Source: Centroberyx gerrardi (Eukaryota; Chordata; Actinopteri; Beryciformes; Berycidae). From it: a stretch of 64,000 nucleotides of DNA. The stretch covers positions 14,230,854-14,294,853 of the forward strand of contig NC_136000.1 in assembly GCF_048128805.1 (NCBI RefSeq). Reading direction: 5' to 3'. Position 1 is the first letter of the stretch. The number at the start of each line of letters is the position of its first letter. Positions 1-10,400 of the stretch are shown in pieces. The notes under the pieces are model-generated. The model was given only the letters and a program-made list of their open reading frames with translations, searched no databases and was not told the DNA's origin. The translations under genes were made by a program, and so were the position numbers.

Positions 1-3000
1 ACAAAGAGTGTACTGCAGAGATACATGCCTTTCCATGAGCTTCTCTTTATCCCAGTTGAAGTGACTGAGAAGAATGCGTGTTATTGTTGCAGGATTCTAG
101 AGGAAAGGAAAAAACGGTTGTTCAGATATCAACCTGAAGTTTACATTCACCACTGACAACTTGAAATTTTAACTCTAAAATATTAAAATTGGGGATATTG
201 TTGAGAGGAAAAGCACATTAAGTGATATTTCCACACAGGGGGGCTTTCCCCAGTGTTTCAGGTAAACTACACACAAGCAACAACAAGGCTGGAGAGGCTG
301 TTCCTCTGGTGATTCTACTCCTTTTCTAAGTTGTAATATCATTTGTGTAACAGCAAAATGCAAACTGCAAAACTCTGGTTTCCAAGATATGGATTAAGCC
401 TAGTCCCGGACTAAAGTAGCAATTTGAGTTGGACTAACTCAAATCAAATATTTTACATTGCTAAAAAAAAATATCCTATGTCCTAATGTCCTATATTTAA
501 CTGTTCTGGGTTAAATTATTCAGATTGCAAAAGAGCAAGGTTAGAGCTACTCCAAGACTACATAATGTCTTAAATTAAACCTCCAATGGCGCAGGTGGAA
601 AACTTACTTACAGAGGCTTTAACTCTGTAGGTAGGTTTTATAAGTTGACGTTTTGTTTGAATTCACCTAAAACAAATCGCCATCTTAGGTGAACATTTAG
701 GTAAAATAACATGTCAGAATCTCTGCAATATTGATAGTGCCATTGCTCTGTTATTTGCTTTCAAAGAAAATTGAGTGGCTCCGAGTAAACTGTAGAGCAG
801 GAGGGCTTCCGGTTGTCAATCAGCTGTGTGCCAATTGCCAATAGTTTGGTGGGTAGCAGAGGGAGGGGAGAGGAGGGCTATGTGCGTTTGTCTTCCTGTT
901 TTCCCTCAATCTTACCTACCTTCTGATAAACACTGTTGATCAATGACAGTGTAGGAAAATGGACTATGGAGTCATAATCACTTAATACCAACAAGTGTAA
1001 AACGCACACCATGACTTCAATCTTTAAAGATAAAAGGTTTTCACAGGCTACAGTTTTTGTACAGAATCCATTTATTTCAATGAATTTCCTATATTTCCAT
1101 ATGCCATCTGATATTGTCTGTGATTGGCTTGTGTTATCTCACTTGAAGTACATTCAAACAAGACAAAACACATGTACGTCAAAGTCCATTTCAAGGGTTT
1201 AAGGAAACTTTCCATACCCAAGACCCAAGTTGTGTACTCCACCATCCAAACGTAATCAGCAAGTATTCTAGATTAATACTTACTCCAGGCTTAATTTATG
1301 CCTTGTCTAGAACCAGCCCTAATTGTCCAAAACAATCATTCCTTCCTTAGTTAAATGAAGTTTCACCACTTCAATAACTGATGGAAGCTTACAGGTTGAT
1401 TTTCAAAAAATGATAATCTTCCTAACCAAAAGGCCAAAACTAGACACCACAGGGTGACAGCAGGGACATGGAGTTGGGTCTAAAACTATCCCTAGCCTAA
1501 AAAGGTCTTTTAAGCGAGGACGACTTGATTTGGTGTTCACAGACATGGACAATTGTTTGTGTGTGCATTTGTTCATACCCATTCATCCTAGTTTGTAAGA
1601 AAAAGATTGGCCAATATAGTTTAGATGCCGATTTAAATATGCAACAGTAGATGCCTTTACTTGGAAAGTTATAGTGTTAGGTCGCTGCTCAATGGCAGTG
1701 GGGGACAATGGGCTATTGCAGTCAGAAAGCAGGCAGTGATTCTCTGAGCAACAACTGCGACCAAAGAGTGAAAATGCAGAACAGTCTAGGACTGTAATTA
1801 ATCTGACCCAAGAAAATTATTTGAAGGATTTTCTCTTCTAAATAATATTTAATGGACCGATATTCCTGTGTCTTGGTCAACCGAGATCCTAATGTCTGAC
1901 TAGGCAACAAGCCTAACTGATTAAGAGTTGACACCTCTGAACTCTAAGCCAAATTTCAAATTCAGCTTTTTCAATTTTAGACACAGCACCAGGAACCGTT
2001 TCAATTTTATGAATAGACTTAATAATATTTTCCTAATGTTGTCTACAATTTTCTGCAATTTGTTCTCCATAGGAATAATAATAATACTCATGGTATCAAG
2101 CCCATTTTAGGTTTTCAGAGGAAACTTCAGACCCATCCATGTAAAAGATTCAGCTATCCAAAAGTAACAAAACCAAATGTAACCATGTTCATGAAAGCTA
2201 TTTCACGTAAATGTTCTATATAAGCTATTTCAGATCAGGCCTACTGCTGGCTTAGTCTAAGCTGTGTCTGTGCCCCTTAAGTCACATTTGGCAAACAGAA
2301 TAGACCATTTGTCTAAAGTTGACTGCCAATTTGTTTTTGCAAATTTAACAGAGATGTAGATCCGAAGACTTGTTTACATATGTTACAGATCCATAAAACA
2401 GCACCACTCTGTACAGCATTGCCATGTCAGTGATGTTATGGCAAATCCAAATAGGTCACCAACACACATAATGTAATTAGGCTGTATCAAGGTTCTCCTT
2501 GCATATATATACAACTTTTTTTTCCTTCTCATTTTACCCTTCTTGATGTCCTTTCTGACTACCTAAAGGAAAATCTGGTCATGCAAAATATTTTGTTGGC
2601 ATACATCTTTTCTTTGCATGTGGCTTGTAAACTTGTAGTGTCTTTCCTTGCCTAGAGATCCACATTTCCCATGTGAACAATGCCCCTGCGTGTTTTGACT
2701 GTCAAGTTTGCTGTGTGATCTCAGAATCTTCCAAGTCCCCATCATGCAAAAAACATCAGCCACTGGTAACTTTACCTCCCAAGTCTCTTCACAAGCTAGG
2801 AAAAACCGACTGCTCTCAACAGCTGAAGGCATAGCATTAAAAGTAGTTTACTAGAATAGTGCATTCAAGTCTGCCCACCTCTCTCCTGTAACTGTTACCC
2901 AAGAGCTCCTTGAATAACTCTTGTTCAGAACTCAGCTGTGTAGATTTACTGTGAACGGTTATTCTTTGGCGTTGCAAAAACCTGAAAATGAAGTAGGCCT

Positions 3001-3979
3001 GAACACTATTTTTAGAAGAAAGCTCCATGCCTGTTATTCCTACTGTCTTCATACCAGTGTAACCATAGTGCTAATATTCTACTTCTGAAATGTTTCTAGG
3101 CTTAACTAAAGTCTGGCGATGACACTTATCAATAGAGTAATGTGGCCATCTTAAAAAATGAATGCGTTTCTTGCACGATCTAAATGGGATAGGATAAAGC
3201 CCACTTTCCATTTCATTCTGGACCATTTAAGTACAAGGTATGTGGAGGGAAATGGAGGCCTGCGCGGAGGCGAAGAAGGGCTCCACTGCGTGTGAACTGA
3301 AATGTATAGCTGGAGCCAGATTAAAACGTCTTCATGTGGTTCAAGTCAAGAAACTTTTATGTCATCATAGCTAGCTTGTTAACGTTAGCTAACCTAGCTT
3401 GTGACATGCTAACCAACTCGATGACCAAGCCTTCCTTCCATCATGACAATAAAATTAACGTTACAATAATTGCACAATTGCTTAAACTCAATTTACATAA
3501 TCAAACTGGCGTCTATAAAATGGTTGGCAACTAACTGGCTATATAGCTAACGACGTTATTTGACGTGACTCTGCTTTCCGTCTAAGGTGCTAACGTTAGT
3601 TTGCTAGTTAGCAAGCTGGCTAACCTTGCAAGCTAACGTTAACGTTAGCTTAGCAAACGTAGGTTAGCTGCCAACTTCTCAATAGGGATCCGACTACTTC
3701 CTGGAATGGAATCGGTTTGAAAACTGTTCCATATTTTACGTGCATATCTAAATGTGGTCATATCTCCGTATTTCAGAGCCACAAACAAGTAGGAAAAGAC
3801 AGCCCGAAAAACTCCGAAATTTAATCGTAGGTTAATTGTATCACCGTTTAATTATGAAACTGTAAACTTCCAGCAAGTAAACTACTCCTACGCGGCTAAG
3901 CTAACGTTAATGGCCTGTTTATGCTTCTCCCAAGCCCGGACCCCGGTCTTTCCTGTCGCTGACATACTAAAATACCTAC
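1..3979 (-). other. arih1: arih1 intron 1 (partial), no coding exon seen
   Basis: The next arih1 exon should begin with the NPATITR segment and is not in this window, so the whole stretch is taken as the 3'-flanking part of a long first intron. Its ORFs are short, AT-rich and lack family signatures. The part nearest exon 1 (3380-3647) is packed with TAACGTTA palindromes, noted separately. Around 391-416 there is a short motif resembling the arm of a teleost inverted-repeat element, but no partner arm was found. Confidence 0.7.
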
Positions 3980-4637
3980 CTGGATGACCTCATTGACCTC
4001 CCTGATACACTCCACCATATGCTGTAGGATCTGCTCGGCAGTCAAAACTTCGAAGCGGTAGTCCTCCTCTTCTTGGCCTGGGCCGTGGCCACTTCCACCA
4101 GTCTCACCGCACTCGTCTCGCTCCCCACCGGCCACCACGGGATCGACCAACTCCACCTCTCCGAGCTCCAGGGTGTCGTCCTCGGGTTCCTCTTCGGCGC
4201 TGTCTTCGCTGCATTCCTCCTCTTCGTCGTCGAATTCATAGTTATAACCCTCGTCTGAGTCCATTCCTAGGGTGGTTATCAACTTGTGACAAGCACACCT
4301 AAAGGTCTAGAGTGTGTGAAATGTTGATTGCGGAACAATACAAAAACCAAAATTATCCGAGCCTATTTTTCAGCTGCAGCGAAAATAACAACAAAACGTC
4401 GCCGCTGCTAAGCCAACAAAGAGACACAGCGTCACCAACTGACGACGACCTTACGTCAGACGGACTGTAAAATAAAATATTTTAAAAAATAATGGTATTT
4501 ATACCTTATACCACAAAGTTTGTCCTTATTTTGTACACTGTGTCCCCGAACCTATTTTAAAAAATATACAAATAGAAAACAAAATATGAGACGTCAGCCG
4601 CTATAATCAATCACCTGCGGCTACGTTCCTAACGTTA
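3380..4637. repeat. Cluster of TAACGTTA palindromes around the arih1 start
   Basis: The exact 8-mer TAACGTTA begins at 3380, 3456, 3591, 3634, 3640, 3902 and 4630, several within a longer GCTAACGTTAGC context and mixed with GCTAGC/GCTAAC words. Two other copies seen in the window are at 21788 (17 bp into stoml1 coding sequence) and 26102 (cyp11a1 intron 1, 65 bp after the donor). Confidence 0.8.
3980..4264 (-). CDS. arih1: arih1 exon 1 (coding part): RBR-type E3 ubiquitin ligase Ariadne-1, N-terminal acidic region
   Basis: The exon encodes 95 residues starting [11 protein letters not shown], followed by a long Glu/Asp stretch, a Gly-rich [17 protein letters not shown] segment and a final NEVIQ, closely matching the start of vertebrate ARIH1. 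The donor is CAG|GTAGGT just below 3980, and the human gene also breaks after NEVIQ. ARIH1 is a RING-between-RING ligase that adds ubiquitin to substrates of neddylated cullin-RING ligases; the RING domains are in exons left of the window. An in-frame ATG at 4282 would add MITTLG, but 4264 is chosen because the family begins with MDSDEGYN. Partial gene: only exon 1 and part of intron 1 are present. Confidence 0.95.
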
Positions 4638-5214
4638 CACTTCCAACTTCCCTTTCACGAAAATGTAGGGAAGGCCAACGTTTAAAAAAAATCAAAACGA
4701 TAAAAAAAAAATAATAATAACGAATGTTACTGTACATGACCGAGTTTGTTTGTACTATTCTAGAGTTGTTCTAAGACTTTATTATAAAATGTTATCCTAT
4801 TTTATAATGCAGTAATCTGCTCCATGCACTAACTAAAATCACTATATTCCTGTAATGTTCCTATATGGACTTGTAGTGTGTTGCTCAATGGTAAATTTAT
4901 AGTGACCTTATTATATTTTATGGTAGGCATATTTTTTTTAAATCTCCCACAGTTTCTAGGCCTGTAATATTCTATGACCCCTATAGGATATTATATATGT
5001 TTTGCTGTGATATTTACTATCCCACTATTTGCCTAGTTCATTTTCATAAGGGCGGTCTTCCAAATCGCATGTTGCTAGGCTATATTATTTTACCTTTTTG
5101 ACAAACCGACATACCACCACACCTTGTGCCCCACAAAGTCATGTGACTGAATGTTTTGAAGCACCTGACTGGAAGTGCTTTGAGTAACAAACAAGGACTA
5201 GTGGAATAGAAGTC
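4265..5214. promoter_or_regulatory. Head-to-head arih1/hexa promoter region
   Basis: The 950 bp between the divergent arih1 and hexa start codons must hold both transcription starts unless an unseen 5' exon exists. A CRE/ATF-like TTACGTCA lies at 4451-4458, another GACGTCA at 4590-4596, and TAACGTTA at 4630-4637. An E-box in the context GTCATGTGAC lies at 5138-5147, 68 bp before the hexa ATG. The hexa half is AT-rich and no convincing TATA box was seen. The regulatory role is inferred from position and motifs. Confidence 0.6.
5138..5147 (+). promoter_or_regulatory. E-box (CLEAR/M-box-like) upstream of hexa
   Basis: The ten bases GTCATGTGAC differ by one base from the CLEAR consensus GTCACGTGAC bound by TFEB/TFE3/MITF, and contain the TCATGTG core of the MITF M-box. 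HEXA is a known member of the CLEAR lysosomal network, and the site sits in the expected promoter-proximal position. Binding is not shown by sequence alone. Confidence 0.5.
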
Positions 5215-7416
5215 ATGTCTAAAGTTAATGCTAGGCGTTACTGTCGTACGCGATTTCAAATCCTGTCTTTAATTATTCTTCAGTTAGGCCTACAGACAGT
5301 GGAGGGAGTATGGCCATTACCGCAGACTATAACCACCTCAACGGAGCGATATTCACTGAACCCGCAGGACTTCAGCTTTCACTATGGAAGGTACTCAGCC
5401 ACGCAACAGGGCTGCTCCGTGCTGGATGATGCGTTCAAGAGATATTTTTCTCTAATTTTTCCAGATTACGTTTCAGGTAGGTCATAAAGTCAAGAGTACC
5501 TAGCTGGAAATGGATGTAAGATTTTAAACCTTTCTAAAATATATGTGCCCTAACAAAAATGACTGAAGGCTAATATTCCTACAGGGACTTATCGTGTGTC
5601 TGTGGCGCTAAATAGTGAAATTCTAGTGACTTTACAGTAGGCTAGTTGATTCTTTTTTTAATGTCCTGTGGTGTCCCTATAATATTTCTAGAAATTTTAT
5701 AGTTTTGCTGTAATATTTGTCTAGCAAGTAAAAGTGAAAGTGTTTGCGCTCTTGACAAAAAGGCTTACCAAAAATGTACGTCAGGTGCACAGATAAGCAA
5801 ATCACTGGGTTGAAGGAAGTAGCCCGCACACTGACATATTTGTATAGCACTCATCTACCCACCCATCTGGATTACTGTTGTATAGCTATATAAAGACGAG
5901 GTCTTAGGGTCTGATTTCTTTTTCCTGGCCTCTTGATAACTAGTGGGCACCAGGAGTGAATGAGGCTGGTGATGCAAATATTTAAGATTGCACCTTTACC
6001 TCATTTGTATGAGTGCACAACACTGTAGAGCAAAGCACTCCCTGTGGTTTTGTTCTGCCCTTTCTGTTTGTCATGTTGGCTTTTAAAGTAGATCAATGGG
6101 CTTTGTAAAGGCAGCAGTTGCCTGATGGATCATCAGTCAGCCAGTGTAGGCCTACCTGCTCCCAAAACATACAATGGACTAGAGTTCCAGGTTCATGTTA
6201 GTGTTTTTAAATATATGAAAGAATTGGCAGTTTTGGTCATAACTTTGTCAAAATGCCAATGTACAGGCTGTGTACGCTGTGCTACAAAACATGCATTCAG
6301 CAACTAATTACAGTGTTAACATTTTACTTTTGTGACCAACAGAAAATGGTGTTCCACCATCCAATGAGGCAAAATCGTTTTCTTTGGAGGTTAGTGTGGA
6401 CCAAGGAGACTGCGAGGGCTACCCAAATGAGGACTCTTCTGAGAGATGTAAGTACTGACACCCATCTACCAGAGCAACCTCAGGGAGGCGATGCAGAGCC
6501 ACTTCTTTGAGGTCACTGGCAACACCCATCCCAACCCCTAGGGCCTGTTGCATTGTCTAATCTGCTGCTACTTGTGTTCTAGACAAGCTGAGTGTCTCTG
6601 CAGGGCATGCGACCCTGAATGCAGAGACTGTGTGGGGGGCTCTAAGAGGTAATTATAATAAATACATTTATGTAGACTAGCATTTATGAATAAAGTTACA
6701 AAGGAACAAACAAAATATCTTGACAATCAGCTACAATATAGGGAAGGCTTGCATTGCTGGCTCAATGAAGGCCTGTTAAGCAAGTAACCACTGCATTATA
6801 CTGTATTTCTACATTCATGTTGCTGTATATTTGATAACTTACCTCATGAATCCAACTTTTAAATGTGTTTAGGTTAAAATGAATGCTAATTATCAACCAG
6901 ATATCCTCTGATTAAGCACAGGTCTAGAAACGTTCAGTCAGCTGGTGTATCAAGATGACTTTGGCACAGTAAGTCATCACATTTTTTCAAGTGATTCAGA
7001 GTTTTTCATCTGCACAAACATGCTATATAGCTTGGTATTTGCCTAAAATGTTAGGAACAGATAAATTATTTTTTTTCTGTTCTTTTATTTCTTTTTCTAG
7101 TTTTTTGTAAACAAGACTGAGATAGAGGACTTCCCCCGGTTCCAGTTCAGGGGGATTTTGTTGGACACTTCACGTCACTATTTACCAGTGCCGGTCATTC
7201 TGAAGACCCTGGTAATAATCCCATAATTTATTTGTTTATTTGTGCAATTTGGAAAAGAGAAAATATGAACAAATAGTATACAATGTACAGGTGATATAAA
7301 AACCCTTAAGGGCTTGTAGTAAAAACTACCCCATATAAATTCACATACATATGTCATACATATACAAACACATCCACATATACACTTGCACACACATAAA
7401 CAGACAGACAGACAGA

Positions 7417-7456
<40 letters not shown>

Positions 7457-10400
7457 ACATAACTTATGCAAACAAAGTAACAAACAAAGAGTAGGAAATG
7501 AATCAATACATCATTTGTCATTACATAAAAGAATACAAAAACAATATGTACTGTACATGAATAATACAAATAGGTCTATATATAACACCATAAGGAATGA
7601 AAGGGGTATAATATGATCTTATTTCTGTTTCATCTGGCATGCTCATGATGAATGTTATTAATAGATATGTTTCTTGTTAGGATGCGATGGCCTACAGTAA
7701 GTTCAATGTGTTTCACTGGCACATTGTTGATGACCCCTCCTTCCCGTACCAGAGCCGCACCTTTCCAGGCCTCAGCAGTAAGGTGAGACAAGTGGATGGG
7801 CACAGCTGAGTATAAAACAAGGAATAAGCCATTTTAAGTGCTGTTTAACACATAACCCTGCCCATTCTTAATGATTTACTGCACAAAGATTTTCTTTGTC
7901 TATATTTAATAAGATGATATTTGGTTGGTTTATAATATCCTAGATTTTTAACTGGGCATACTAAAAATGTGGATTCATGAGGTAAGGAAATACTGAAAAA
8001 TTGTATCCGCCCTTAACAAAGGCTTCTGGCTCTGATTCAGGGGGCTTTCCACCCGATGACTCACATCTACACACAGTCAGATGTGAGAAGGGTGATCTCA
8101 CATGCCAGGCTACGAGGAATCAGAGTCCTTCCCGAGTTTGACTCACCCGGCCACACCCAGTCATGGGGAAAAGGTAAAACTCAAAGACAATATGAGCCAC
8201 ATTTTCTGCAAAAATATAATTTTATAAGGATTGTCTTGGTTTCTCCATATGTAATTGATCTTCAACATACACTTGGCATTATTTCTGGTTTGGTACAACA
8301 GGAGTACTGCATGTTAAACCTGTCATACAAAATTGTAAATGGATACAGGCATTTACTGAAGCCTGAGCTTGACTACCTGTTATCCAGAAGACACTTCCTT
8401 GTGGTCTTATGCTTGTCATTATCATCATTGATTGTCATCAGCAGTTTCTCATTTAGCAACTATATATGTATGTGTATATAGCAAGTTTCTGCTCTTATCA
8501 GACAATACAAGAAATGTATTTAAACTAAACGCGTAATAAAAATTGTTTAACTAAAGTAAACTTTTAATTGCCCTTCTGTTCCCCAGGTCAGTCTGACCTG
8601 CTGACTCCCTGCTACAGAGCAGGAGCCCCTTCAGGTTCCTTTGGTCCTGTTAATCCAGCCAGAGCCTCCAGCTACCAGTTCATGGCCACGCTATTTAAGG
8701 AAGTGTCAGCTGTGTTCCCTGATTCCTTTATTCACTTAGGAGGAGATGAGGTTGACTTCAGCTGCTGGTAGGCCAAAGTTTGATCGATCAATAAATTAAT
8801 ACCTGATGTCTTTTAATGCCTTAAACTAAGCCCTTCCATTTTGGGTTATGATTATTTGTTTCCAGTGTTAGGGAATCTGGGTTTGTTACAGGGTTAGGCA
8901 TCAGAGGTAGTCATAAAAAATAATTAATTACAAAAAATGAAGAAAAGGATGAAAAAAACAATTCCCTTCTTTTCTTTTCCAGCCCAAACTAGTTGGTCAT
9001 TACAGTACTTAACTACGCCTCAAAATGACAATAATGAACTACTAGTAACACTATCCAAACAAAAACTACCTCCAAGCTACTGCAAAATGTAGTTAAACTT
9101 TAATTACATGAAGTGAAATTACTCCACAACACCGTTTGTTTCCCATAGGAAGTCCAACCCTGACGTCCGGACATTTATGCAGAGGATGGGATTTGGAAAC
9201 GATTACACCAAACTGGAATCATACTACATGGAGAAGTAGGTAGCAACTAGGAACAGACTGGGCTCAGGTTGTGGTGCTATGTATGATCAAATTTAGTCAG
9301 AGCATCAAAGTGGGACATACACATTAATCCTACAAAAGTAATTGTCTGTATTTCCAGCATTGTGAACATAACTTCAGCTCTCAACAAGACAGCCATAGTG
9401 TGGCAAGATGTTTTTGACTACCATGAACGAGTAAGTACACAACAAATGACACCTGCCTCTGAAACATAATCCAAACTATATTTATGTATCACAGTAGAGC
9501 CTCATCTATGTGAATTTATCTACGCTGCCCCACAGCTGTAACAAAATAGGCGACAATGAGAAAATGTGCAGGATTGTTGAAATATCATTGTGATTAAAAG
9601 TATTTCAACTGCAAATTAGACTAACTAAATGTTTGAAAGTAAATTTAAATGCACATAATCTTTAACAAAATTTCAGTAACCGAAACACTTTCTTTGAATG
9701 ACCACCATTTCTGATTAGTTAAACCTCCTACTGTACATGAACGATCTAGCTGTCTCCGTCTTTAGAGTTCATATATGTCTGATGGACTAGAGGACTGTGT
9801 TGCAGCGCAGCTCTCTGTCAGTGGTGGAGGTGTGGAGAGACGGCTGTTACCTGTGTGAGGTGCGCAGGGTGACTAAAGCAGGGCTCAAAGTGATTCTGGC
9901 CTCTCCCTGGTATCTGGACAAGCCAGGACCCACACACGACTGGGCCCGCTACTACGCTGTGTGGCCCCTCGCCTTCAAGGGTCAGAGCAGAACCGTGTGC
10001 AGTGGATAGTTGCAGTGTATTCAGTACTAACTGCTGTGTTGTTTGTCTTTAATAATCATAGAGATAGAGATGGAGATAAAACTTGATTTTCTTCTGGAAT
10101 ATAGGCTATACATGGCCAATCCCTTTTGTCTGATACAGACTGTTCTGATTACAGCCATACCACTAGGTGGCAGTAAAGACTTTCATAAATACTTCATTGT
10201 TACAGAGACATGGAGAAGTATTGGTGTTTGCTGTGTAATTAGCTTGAATGGTGTTAAAGCCCACAGTGGCGTCTTACAGATTAGGTGTGGCATCATGGGT
10301 AACCCGCTAACTCCTCCCCCGAAACACGGAGAGATGAGTGTGCCCAAATCTGTCCTTAGCTTGCACTCTGCAGCCATTTGCAAAGCTCCTCCCAGACAAA

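Noticed and set aside
391-416. GGATTAAGCCTAGTCCCGGA motif like an inverted-repeat element arm
   Set aside because: No opposite arm was seen within the following kilobase.
7178-7569. Minus-strand ORFs rich in Cys-Val
   Set aside because: They are the (CA)n microsatellite and its flanks translated, inside hexa intron 5.
9766-9980. Longer version of hexa exon 11a using acceptor at 9765
   Set aside because: It changes the frame and meets a TGA within the exon, and loses the conserved reading.
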